From NCBI GenBank assembly GCA_037893225.1, contig JAZGUH010000103.1, positions 2,418,001-2,482,000 on the forward strand: DNA of 64,000 nt. Reading direction: 5' to 3'. Below the pieces are notes generated by a model. That model saw only the letters and a program-made list of their open reading frames with translations, was not told the DNA's origin and made no database searches. This DNA is from Hippasteria phrygiana. Its lineage: Eukaryota > Echinodermata > Asteroidea > Valvatida > Goniasteridae. How positions within the stretch are numbered: position 1 is the first letter of the stretch; the number at the start of each line of letters is the position of its first letter. Positions 11,222-19,184 of this stretch are shown here, in pieces. Both the position numbers and the translations under genes were made by a program.

Positions 11222-11626
11222 TCAGGCCATGTTGGAGTAGGGGTTGCCTGTTATGGACTGAGCGAAGTCAGTACGAATAAAGTCGACCTGATCAGCAGGG
11301 AGAGCTGTTAGCATCGCCCAGAAGTCAGGCAGCCACCTGCCGTACCTATTGTTGTCGTACGCTACCATCCACGGCAGCATGGCGCGCAGAGAGCTGACGT
11401 ACTCGTCCCAGATGCAGATATGGACTGCGTGCACATTCTGCATAAGCGCGTCCGTCATGGACAGGAAGTCCCTCCAGTATTCCGCCATGTCACTGGCCTC
11501 CACCTGAGTGAATGACTTGGTGATGAGGCTCTCGAGGTCAGCACCATCCTCCAGTGCCGCATGAGCAGCAGTGCGGGATTCTTGGGAGAGACTAGTATAT
11601 CTCAGAATCTCAATGTTCTCCCTCAT
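11222..11626 (-). pseudogene. Transposase-like protein, segment 5, copy B
   Basis: It carries the LRAMLPWMVAYDNNRYGRW block and ends at the same TGA (11222-11224). It differs from copy A by one residue, EILRYTS against EILRDTS, from the A/C difference at 11599/13760. Aspartate may be ancestral; that is a guess from the neighbouring charged helix. Confidence 0.65.
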
Positions 11627-12036
11627 CCCATCACCCAGGTCGGCGTGAGCCTCCCCTGCACCAGCTGACTCACGAGCGCCTCATACATGAGCCTCAAGCA
11701 ACGCAGCCCCCTCTTGTAATGCTTGCCTTTCAGCACATGATCGACGAAGCCCTCGGCAATAACTCCGGCTGCCACGAGTACTTCACCAAGCTCACTCCCC
11801 TTATAGCGCTTGCAGATAGCGCTCATCATTACACACTGTGTATGGAATGGACCAAAAAAGGGCACAATGTCACGGTACTTGTTTAGGTTCTCAGCCTTCA
11901 GCAGGGTGATAATGACGTACACGGGATGATCTCCCACTAAGAAGGCGAAGGGCATGCGCTTAGTGGCGCTGATGGTAGAGAGCTTGTCCATGACATCATT
12001 CACAACTGACTTGTTGGGTGGTCGATTGTAAGACAT
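11623..12036 (-). pseudogene. Transposase-like protein, segment 4, copy B
   Basis: By eye this is identical in protein to 13784-14197, including DHPVY, GPFHTQ and the terminal frame loss after SQLVQG. It keeps the same phase break against its neighbour, so the frameshift predates the duplication. Confidence 0.65.
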
Positions 12037-12652
12037 GAAAATAAGCTTTGCTCTCCCCCTGCTCCATATTCAAGCCAGCCTGAAACACGCTGTAGGAAGG
12101 GATAGTCTGCTTGGCTGCATCAGGGCGGTCACAATTCACGTCCGCGCGAGCAAGAGCATGAATAATGCTCCGCTTGCGCTGAGGCTCTGTACTTGACGAG
12201 AAAGTAGCGGGCTTAGGGCGGATGGGAGGCTCACCACGCTGTATGGTCCTATATGGCGTAACTGCTTGCATCTCAGATGCCTTCTCAGTCAGTGCCTGCG
12301 ACACAGTCTTGGCGTCTTTGATGCACGCATGCTCATCCTGGATGTTTGCCTCATTCTCCCATACAAGACGTTCTAAACGCTGCAGAAACATCCAGTCACA
12401 GCGGTGTGCAGTACCCCCTCCTGTCAAGGTGTCTTTGAGAAAGTCGTCATTGTCAGTGATACTGATGCTTGGTTCTCCATCAACGATCTCCTCAGGACAG
12501 ACCGAGCACCGCTCGAGGTCATGCATGGTCCAGACGTCACGCAGGAGAAGCACGTTTGGGTAGCTGATCCCCATGCCCTGCTTGTAGTAGGAGTCGACAA
12601 GCTCCTTGCTGCGAGTCATCCCGTGAAGGGTGATGGTGGCATTTATGGCGGT
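11996..12652 (-). pseudogene. Transposase-like protein, segment 3, copy B
   Basis: This is the duplicate of the TLTGGGTAHR segment. The frame opens at M 12619 and carries the same D-N-D-D block, the same basic stretch and the same frameshift near 12034. The N-terminal finger segment is missing here because the duplication begins just upstream, so copy B never had its own start. The only base difference found from copy A is at 12299 (C here, T at 14460), and it is silent. Confidence 0.65.
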
Positions 12653-12668
12653 ATGGAGTTGCCATCCT

Positions 12669-12947
12669 TCAGATCATGCACATGTCCACGAGAGCAATGT
12701 AGGGTTCCTGCAGATCTACAGAGTGCAGAGAGAGCTTCTCGACGAGCTTGCTCTTCTGCGTCTTCCTGTATGTGCCGTTAGAGTTGAATAAGGCCACACA
12801 CTCGTCGACAACATGATGTCTAAGCAACTCGGGGAGGTCCACAAGTTGACTGACCTCAACCCGGTTGATCACTGCCTTGAGAGCGCTCCGCTCCATCGCA
12901 GCAGCTCTCGCCTTGAGGTCCTCCCCGGGCTTCTTCGTGCCTGGCCC
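12669..12947 (-). pseudogene. Transposase-like protein, segment 7, copy A
   Basis: Still in phase, this reads GPGTKKPGEDLKARAAAMER, then AVINRVEVSQLVDLPELLRH, then VALFNSNGTYRKTQKSKLVE, ending PYIALVDMCMI at TGA 12669-12671. The last hydrophobic strand ending in Asp may start a PIN/FEN-like nuclease domain. In this copy the continuation is cut by the duplication junction at 12652/12653. Confidence 0.6.
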
Positions 12948-13382
12948 CTAATTGGCAAACGTCAAGCATTTGCTCAGAGGGACGGCTGCATGGAGGGAGG
13001 TATTCTTAATGAACACCCGCTCTCGCAAAAAGCTGGTCAACTTCTCCTCATCCGCAGCATGGGCTGAGTTGAAGTCCGCAACGAGCTCATCAGAAGCAGG
13101 CATAGCTGACTGTAGGGTGCGGACGGTGGGTGAGGCTGGTTCGAATGGGAAGCAGTCAAACTCATGCATGCATGCGACCAGGTCACGCACGCACTGCTCA
13201 TCTTCTCGCATTCATTTTGGGCCGCATTCCATGTGCTTCCTCATGGCTTCTTTTCGGTTGGCCATGGCGTTATGAGCTGCTCGAATCTGGGCAACCAGCA
13301 CCTGTTTTTCATTCTGGAGGATGGAGAGCCAGCCAGACTTCATTTTGCTGCCCTTGTTCATGGTACACTCGATCCACATGTG
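12948..13382 (-). pseudogene. Transposase-like protein, segment 6, copy A
   Basis: In phase with segment 5, this runs through MWIECTMNKGSKMKSGW, a basic helical region (AMANRKEAMRKHMECGPK), a second stop (TGA 13212-13214), then REDEQCVRDLVACMHEFDCF and FLRERVFIKNTSLHAAVPL, ending at TAG 12948-12950. The charged helices and Cys/His content (HMEC, CMHEFDC) are visible; no named domain is recognised. Confidence 0.6.
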
Positions 13383-13787
13383 TCAGGCCATGTTGGAGTA
13401 GGGGTTGCCTGTTATGGACTGAGCGAAGTCAGTACGAATAAAGTCGACCTGATCAGCAGGGAGAGCTGTTAGCATCGCCCAGAAGTCAGGCAGCCACCTG
13501 CCGTACCTATTGTTGTCGTACGCTACCATCCACGGCAGCATGGCGCGCAGAGAGCTGACGTACTCGTCCCAGATGCAGATATGGACTGCGTGCACATTCT
13601 GCATAAGCGCGTCCGTCATGGACAGGAAGTCCCTCCAGTATTCCGCCATGTCACTGGCCTCCACCTGAGTGAATGACTTGGTGATGAGGCTCTCGAGGTC
13701 AGCACCATCCTCCAGTGCCGCATGAGCAGCAGTGCGGGATTCTTGGGAGAGACTAGTATCTCTCAGAATCTCAATGTTCTCCCTCAT
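13383..13787 (-). pseudogene. Transposase-like protein, segment 5, copy A
   Basis: The product reads ENIEILRDTSLSQESRTAAH, then ASDMAEYWRDFLSMTDAL, then LRAMLPWMVAYDNNRYGRW. The RAMLPWMVAYDNNRYGRWLP block looks like a conserved core helix rich in aromatics. It ends NPYSNMA at TGA 13383-13385, and the frame continues with HMWIECTMNKGSK, which could hold the final catalytic glutamate of a DDE triad (inference). The ancestral codon at the stop was probably TGG. Copy B differs by one residue (Tyr for Asp in EILRDTS). Confidence 0.65.
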
Positions 13788-14197
13788 CCCATCACCCAGG
13801 TCGGCGTGAGCCTCCCCTGCACCAGCTGACTCACGAGCGCCTCATACATGAGCCTCAAGCAACGCAGCCCCCTCTTGTAATGCTTGCCTTTCAGCACATG
13901 ATCGACGAAGCCCTCGGCAATAACTCCGGCTGCCACGAGTACTTCACCAAGCTCACTCCCCTTATAGCGCTTGCAGATAGCGCTCATCATTACACACTGT
14001 GTATGGAATGGACCAAAAAAGGGCACAATGTCACGGTACTTGTTTAGGTTCTCAGCCTTCAGCAGGGTGATAATGACGTACACGGGATGATCTCCCACTA
14101 AGAAGGCGAAGGGCATGCGCTTAGTGGCGCTGATGGTAGAGAGCTTGTCCATGACATCATTCACAACTGACTTGTTGGGTGGTCGATTGTAAGACAT
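13784..14197 (-). pseudogene. Transposase-like protein, segment 4, copy A (DHPVY / GPFH block)
   Basis: The frame continues one base out of phase with segment 3: SYNRPPNKSVVNDVMDKL, then FAFLVGDHPVYVIITLLK, then IVPFFGPFHTQCVMMSAI. A hydrophobic strand ending in D-x-P-x-Y, followed about 35 residues later by G-P-F-H, would suit the second acidic strand of a DDE/RNase H-like fold; this is inference. The helical stretch KGSELGEVLVAAGVIAEGF follows. Coherence ends near SQLVQG, and the downstream frame takes over near 13800-13830 through a second frameshift. Confidence 0.65.
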
Positions 14198-14822
14198 GAA
14201 AATAAGCTTTGCTCTCCCCCTGCTCCATATTCAAGCCAGCCTGAAACACGCTGTAGGAAGGGATAGTCTGCTTGGCTGCATCAGGGCGGTCACAATTCAC
14301 GTCCGCGCGAGCAAGAGCATGAATAATGCTCCGCTTGCGCTGAGGCTCTGTACTTGACGAGAAAGTAGCGGGCTTAGGGCGGATGGGAGGCTCACCACGC
14401 TGTATGGTCCTATATGGCGTAACTGCTTGCATCTCAGATGCCTTCTCAGTCAGTGCCTGTGACACAGTCTTGGCGTCTTTGATGCACGCATGCTCATCCT
14501 GGATGTTTGCCTCATTCTCCCATACAAGACGTTCTAAACGCTGCAGAAACATCCAGTCACAGCGGTGTGCAGTACCCCCTCCTGTCAAGGTGTCTTTGAG
14601 AAAGTCGTCATTGTCAGTGATACTGATGCTTGGTTCTCCATCAACGATCTCCTCAGGACAGACCGAGCACCGCTCGAGGTCATGCATGGTCCAGACGTCA
14701 CGCAGGAGAAGCACGTTTGGGTAGCTGATCCCCATGCCCTGCTTGTAGTAGGAGTCGACAAGCTCCTTGCTGCGAGTCATCCCGTGAAGGGTGATGGTGG
14801 CATTTATGGCGGTAGTGGTGGG
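14157..14822 (-). pseudogene. Transposase-like protein, segment 3, copy A (TLTGGGTAHR motif)
   Basis: This is in phase with segment 2. From M at 14780 it reads TRSKELVDSYYKQGMGISY, then CSVCPEEIVDG, then SITDNDDFLKDTLTGGGTAHR. The D-N-D-D followed by a Gly-rich TLTGGGTAHR is the most distinctive block. It could carry the first acidic residue of an RNase H-like transposase core, which is inference. The middle contains a basic stretch (STEPQRKRSIIHALARAD). Coding coherence ends near 14195 (ESKAYF), where a frameshift passes the protein to the next frame. Confidence 0.65.
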
Positions 14823-15467
14823 TCACTTTATGACATACTGTGTGATGAAAGAGGTGAGAAAGAGTGTGCTTGGAGACAGATCTACCCCCTTCTTCCCCGC
14901 AAAGCAGATAGCAGCTGCATCATGAGAGGGGAGAGCTCTTTCTCTTCCTCTAGCTCCTCGACCTGCGGCGATTGAGTTGATGTCATCCCTGAGCCGCTCA
15001 GCCATGTTGCGCACCAGTTGCTCACTGCTGACATCGATGGAGGAGAGCGCTGCTTCGACATACGAACCACCCCCAGACGTGTCATAGACTAGGTCGCTCT
15101 GGTTTCTCTGAGGGCGGGAGTGGAAGCCGATCTTGCCCTGAAACTCCCGGGTCAGGATGTCTTTGATATGGGATGACTTGACCCCAGATGTTGGGAAGCC
15201 GTACCGAGAAAGGATATAGCTGTAGTCTCGCAGGAGGCTCTGCAGTGACCTTAGCTCATATTCCTTAAAGATAACAGTTCTGATGTGGTCGAAGAAGATG
15301 AACGAAGTCTGAACCTCACGGAGTGTGACATTGTGCATGCGTGGTAGTTTGTCATCTTCACTCATCTGGTAGCTACGCACATATTTCAACCAGCATTTGA
15401 GGTGATATCTGATCTCAAGTGCGTAGGGCTGATCAGCTGCATAATCGATCAGACAGTTGATTCTGTC
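14823..15467 (-). pseudogene. Transposase-like protein, segment 2 (in frame after first stop)
   Basis: The reading frame of the first segment continues for about 214 codons to TGA at 14823-14825. It opens with DRINCLIDYAADQPY and YHLKCWLKYV; the H-x2-C here is the likely second half of the N-terminal zinc-binding motif. The remainder is a charged, mostly helical region (HIKDILTREFQGKIGFHSR, VRNMAERLRDDINSI). The next frame piece is again in phase, so this stop is also a single substitution. I do not recognise a named domain in the helical part. It resembles uncharacterised long proteins of invertebrate genomes from memory only. Confidence 0.65.
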
Positions 15468-15755
15468 TCACATGCTCTGATCTTCTAGGGCCACCGTGTG
15501 GCTCTTGAAAGCTGCCCATGCATGATCGTACGAAATTAGGACCAGCTTTGATTCTGGGTGCTTGGCCGACTCCGTCTTACAACACCAGACACATTTTGTT
15601 TTATCATGTATCGGCCCTAGACTCGATTGCAGCCACTTGGCAGCTGGAGCTGCATCTGGGGAACAGACATCAGACACAGACGAAGACTGAGATTGGCATT
15701 CATCAATCTCTTGTTTTTTTCTGTCTTTTGTTGGCCTGTTCCAGTTTCTTGGCAT
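15468..15755 (-). pseudogene. Transposase-like protein, N-terminal segment with Cys motif
   Basis: The frame opens at ATG 15755 with a basic, polar N-terminus (MPRNWNRPTKDRKK) suited to nuclear targeting. A Cys-x2-Cys pair follows at residues 55 and 58 (KCVWCCK). The frame stops at TGA 15468-15470 and continues in the same frame directly after it. CGA to TGA is the simplest origin, a CpG transition. With H118 and C121 in the next segment, the cysteines could form a zinc finger. Upstream sequence is non-coding, and this ATG gives the longest coherent start. Confidence 0.7.
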
Positions 15756-16074
15756 TCCATAAGGTCAACCTAGATGTTTCATGGACACATTGTCCAACGG
15801 GACCTTTATCTCAATCAACAGTTGCGTGGACGTCTCCAAACTTGTCAAGATCCCTCCATAACAGTGCCTTTTTCTTGAGATGTTCTCACCTCTCAATTGA
15901 GGTAATGGAATTAGTATGTTCTCAATTCACATCACAAAACACCGACCTTACAGCGTCACAGTCTTGTACGCTCGCCCATACCCGGGAACAATAACAGAAA
16001 CAAGTATCAGATGTGTGTGATATGCATTTATAAAAAAATAGAGAACAATTTGTGCCAACACTGCAATTATGTAG

Positions 16075-16112
<38 letters not shown>

Positions 16113-16391
16113 ACCGTGGTCAGCGGGGACATAACCTGAAAGGCAAGTGTGCTTCGTTAAAACAAATCAGACCTTCATTGTGCTAAACAAGTTTGTGCCC
16201 TCATAAAAATCCGGCCTATGTGGCCATCATCCCATTTAGGAGCTCACTCCTAGAACCATTATTCACCATGTCCGGCTACGGGGTTCTCACTCCCTTTATA
16301 CTAGATAGGTCCATCAGGACCTTCAAAAATTGCATCAGCGCATCGATTTAGCCAAAATAATGTGTTCATTTATGATCCTAGGTACTCCCGC
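15756..16391. other. Transposon 5' non-coding region
   Basis: About 635 bp separates the pseudogene start from the right inverted repeat. I see no coherent reading frame beyond chance ORFs. It holds a TGA/GAT microsatellite (16075-16110). From about 16374 a stretch resembles the inverted-repeat module (ATGATCCTAGGTACTCCCG against ATGATTCTAGGTGCTCTGG near 16524). A promoter for the pseudogene would lie here, but none is identifiable. Confidence 0.6.
16075..16110 (+). repeat. (TGA)n microsatellite, about 12 units
   Basis: An uninterrupted TGATGATGA... run of about 36 bp lies in the transposon's 5' non-coding region. It has no reading-frame context. It should be length-variable between individuals. 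Confidence 0.95.
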
Positions 16392-16729
16392 TCAAAAGTT
16401 ACGTTTTTGCTCTGCCGGATGGCGGCCATCTTCGATTTCTGGGTCAAAATGATGTCATTACGTCAAACCGATGTCAGAATCGGATTTCTCGTGGTCGAAT
16501 TTCCTGAAAAAGTGTCTTCATACATGATTCTAGGTGCTCTGGTTCAAAAGTTAATTTTTCAAGATGGCGCCGGCGGCCATCTTGGATTTGGCCCTCTAGC
16601 GAAAAATGCCGGGATTTTTGGGAGGGACCTGGGGGCTAAATGTTTTATAAAAGGTCCATAGAAGTCAAATCAATCGTCAAAACATCTTAGCCAGAGAATG
16701 GTCACGGAACTGAGATTCTGGACCCAACT
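16392..16729 (-). repeat. Right terminal inverted repeat (338 bp)
   Basis: This is the reverse complement of 8230-8567, ending GAGATTCTGGACCCAACT. Internally it holds two related modules about 152 bp apart, each with a TTCAAAAGTTA or CTCAAAAGTTA core followed by an AAGATGGC or GGATGGCGGCC stretch. The hairpin CAAGATGGC (16560-16568) / GCCATCTTG (16576-16584) mirrors that of the left end. Confidence 0.93.
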
Positions 16730-16734
16730 ATTGT
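16730..16734. repeat. Right target-site duplication ATTGT
   Basis: This is the direct copy of 8225-8229. The satellite continues in register immediately after it (GGCTGCTTAACG), on the same monomer type that the left flank began (CCCTAATAATGCATTG... AATTTCATGAG). Confidence 0.88.
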
Positions 16735-17530
16735 GGCTGCTTAACGTTTGCCAAATTTTCAGATGAACGCCCCTCCTTTCCCTGTTCATAATTTCATGAG
16801 ATATTGACCAAATCCAGCAATTTTCACACGTATGGGTAGCTTAGATCTAGCGCAACAATTTGAGACCATCGCCAGCTTCACAGCGTGAGAACTCTTCGAG
16901 AAAATTCAAACCTCGCAACTAATTTCTTTCTGTGAACTCTGTGTGCGTTCTTCCGTTTACTGCATTGTGACTGCTTAACGTTTGCCACATTTTCAGATGA
17001 ACGCCCCTCCTTTCCCTGTTCATAATTGAATGGGATATTGACCAAATCCAGTAATTTTCACACGTATGGGTAGCTTAGATCTAGCGCAACAATTTCAGAC
17101 CATGGCCAGCTCCATAGCGTGAGAACTCCTCGAGAAAATTCAAACCTCGCAACAAATTTTTCCTATGAACTCTGTGTGCGTTCTCCCGTTTACTGCATTG
17201 TGACTGCTTAACGTTTGCCAAATTTTCAGATGAACGCCCCTCCTTTCCCTGTTCATAATTGAATGGTATATTGACCAAATCCAGTCATTTTTACACTGAT
17301 GGGTAGCTTAGATTTAGCGCAACAATTTCAGACCATCGCCAGCTTCACAGAGTTAGAACTCTTCGAGAAAATTCAAACCTCGCAACTAATTTCTTTCTGT
17401 GAACTCTGTGTGCGTTCTCCCGTTTACTGCATTGTGGCTGCTTAACGTTTGCCAAATTTTCAGATGAACGCCCCTCCTTTCCCTGTTCATAATTGAATGG
17501 TATATTGACCAAATCCAGTAATTTGTACAC
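16735..17530 (+). repeat. Continuation of the interrupted left-array higher-order unit
   Basis: These monomers repeat the order seen after CCCTAATAATGC near 3304-3900: AATTTCATGAG with CAGCAATTTTC, then CTTCACAGCGTGAG, then ACCATGGCCAGCTCCATAGCG with CTCCTCGAG and TCCTATG, then CACAGAGTTAG. Small differences exist, such as AAATTTTTCCTATG here against AAATGTTTCCTATG. The transposon therefore split a higher-order unit. Confidence 0.75.
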
Positions 17531-19184
17531 GTATGGGTAGCTTAGATCTAGCGCAACAATTTCGGACCATCGCCAGCTTCACAGCGTTAGAACTCTTCGA
17601 GAAAAATCAAACCTCGCATCACATTTCTTCCTGTGAACTCTGTGTGCGTTCTTCCGTTTACTGCATTGTGACTGCTTAACGTTTGCCAAATTTTCAGATG
17701 AACGCCCCTCCTTTCCCTGTTCATAATTGAATGGTATATTGACCAAATCCAGTAATTTTCACACGTATAGGTAGCTTAGATCTAGCGCAACAATTTGAGA
17801 CCATCGCCAGCTTCATAGCGTTAGAACTCTTCGAGAAAAATCAAACCTCGCATCACATTTCTTCCTGTGAACTCTGTGTGCGTTCTTCCGTTTACTGCAT
17901 TGTGACTGCTTAACGTTTGCCAAATTTTCAGATGAACGCCCCTCCTTTCCCTGTTCATAATTGAATGGTATATTGACCAAATCCAGTCATTTTTACACTG
18001 ATGGGTAGCTTAGATCTAGCGCAACAATTTCAGACCATCGCCAGCTTCACAGCGTTAGAACTCTTCGAGAAAAATCAAACCTCGCATCAAATTTCTTCCT
18101 GTGAACTCTGTGTGCGTTCTTCCGTTTACTGCATTGTGACTGCTTAACGTTTGCCAAATTTTCAGATGAACGCCCCTCCTTTCCCTGTTCATAATTGAAT
18201 GGGATATTGACCAAATCCAGTAATTTTCACACGTATGGGTAGCTTAGATCTAGCGCAACAATTTGAGAACATCGCCAGCTTCTTAGCCTGAGAACTCTTC
18301 GAGAAAATTCAAACCTCGCAACAATTCTTTTTCCATGAACTCTGTGTGCGTTCTCCCGTTTACTGCATTGTGACTGCTTAACGTTTGCCACATTTTCAGA
18401 TGAACGCCCCTCCTTTCCCTGTTCATAATTGAATGGGATATTGACCAAATCCAGTAATTTTCACACGTATGGGTAGCTTAGATCTAGCGCAACAATTTGA
18501 GACCATCGCCAGCTCCATAGCGTGAGAACTCTTCGAGAAAATGCAAACCTCGCAACAAATTTTCCCCATGAACTCTGTGTGCGTTCTCCCGTTTACTGCA
18601 TTGTGACTGCTTAACGTTTGCCAAATTTTCAGATGAACGCCCCTCCTTTCCCTGTTCATAATTGAATGGTATATTGACCAAATCCAGTCATTTTTACACT
18701 GATGGGTAGCTTAGATCTAGCGCAACAATTTCAGACCATCGCCAGCTTCACAGAGTTAGAACTCTTCGAGAAAATTCAAACCTCGCAACTAATTTCTTTC
18801 TGTGAACTCTGTGTGCGTTCTCCCGTTTACTGCATTGTGGCTGCTTAACGTTTGCCAAATTTTCAGATGAACGCCCCTCCTTTCCCTGTTCATAATTGAA
18901 TGGTATATTGACCAAATCCAGTCATTTTTACACATATGGGTAGCTTAGATCTAGCGCAACAATTTCAGACCATCGCCAGCTTCACAGCGTTAGAACTCTT
19001 CGAGAAAAATCAAACCTCGCATCAAATTTCTTCCTGTGAACTCTGTGTGCGTTCTTCCGTTTACTGCATTGTGACTGCTTAACGTTTGCCACATTTTCAG
19101 ATGAACGCCCCTCCTTTCCCTGTTCATAATTGAATGGGATATTGACCAAATCCAGTAATTTTCACACGTATGGGTAGCTTAGAT
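17531..19184 (+). repeat. Transitional satellite zone with private variants
   Basis: About seven monomers carry variants rarely or never seen elsewhere: AATTTGTACACG and TTTCGGACCATC near 17521-17570, CACGTATAGGTAG near 17762, CTTCTTAGCCTGAG near 18281, AATTCTTTTTCCATG near 18323, and GAGAAAATGCAAACC near 18535. No clear internal duplication is seen. It lies between the left-type units and the regular tetramers further right. Confidence 0.6.

Larger units (their letters stand above)
10492..12652 (-). repeat. Tandem duplication unit, copy B (2,161 bp)
   Basis: The unit repeats at 12653-14813 with a constant 2,161-bp offset. I found two differences: A at 11599 against C at 13760, and C at 12299 against T at 14460. 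The outer edges are clean, with 10491 and 14815 differing from the internal junction. Every stop and frameshift seen in copy A is also present here. The comparison is by eye, so a few further differences may have been missed. Confidence 0.95.
12653..14813 (-). repeat. Tandem duplication unit, copy A (2,161 bp)
   Basis: This copy joins directly to the single N-terminal segment at 14814-15755, so it is in the original relation to the 5' end of the gene. Copy B carries the original relation to the 3' end. The junction at 12652/12653 shows no more than one or two bases of shared sequence, consistent with end joining or replication slippage. Confidence 0.95.
8230..16729 (-). mobile_element. 8.5-kb degenerate DNA transposon inserted in the satellite
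   Basis: The element is delimited by 338-bp terminal inverted repeats starting AGTTGGGTCCAGAATCTC and by ATTGT target duplications. Its only gene-like content lies on the minus strand: a decayed transposase-like reading frame whose central part is tandemly duplicated. A non-LTR retrotransposon fragment sits just inside the left inverted repeat. Without the 2.16-kb duplication and the roughly 1.25-kb retrotransposon, the original would be about 5.1 kb. Superfamily is not settled: a 5-bp duplication with AG...CT ends does not fit TA, TTAA, 8-bp hAT or 9-bp Mutator types. A possible C-terminal PIN/FEN-like nuclease suggests Academ, though that group usually makes 3-4 bp duplications. No autonomous activity is possible given the stops. 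Confidence 0.9.

Noticed and set aside
14150..14200. Introns instead of frameshifts in the transposase-like gene
   Set aside because: The frame changes near 14195 and 13815 occur with overlapping coherent text on both sides, leaving no room for an intron. Single indels explain them better.
10235..15994. Plus-strand frames of 63-158 codons opposite the transposase-like pseudogene
   Set aside because: They are low-complexity, Cys/Ser/Arg-rich shadows of the minus-strand coding remnant. The coherent domain-like text is all on the minus strand.
8230..16729. Polinton/Maverick identity, suggested by AG ends and long inverted repeats
   Set aside because: Polintons make 6-bp duplications, are typically 15-20 kb and encode a protein-primed polymerase, integrase, ATPase and protease. 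None of these is visible, and the coding remnant is one unrelated long protein.
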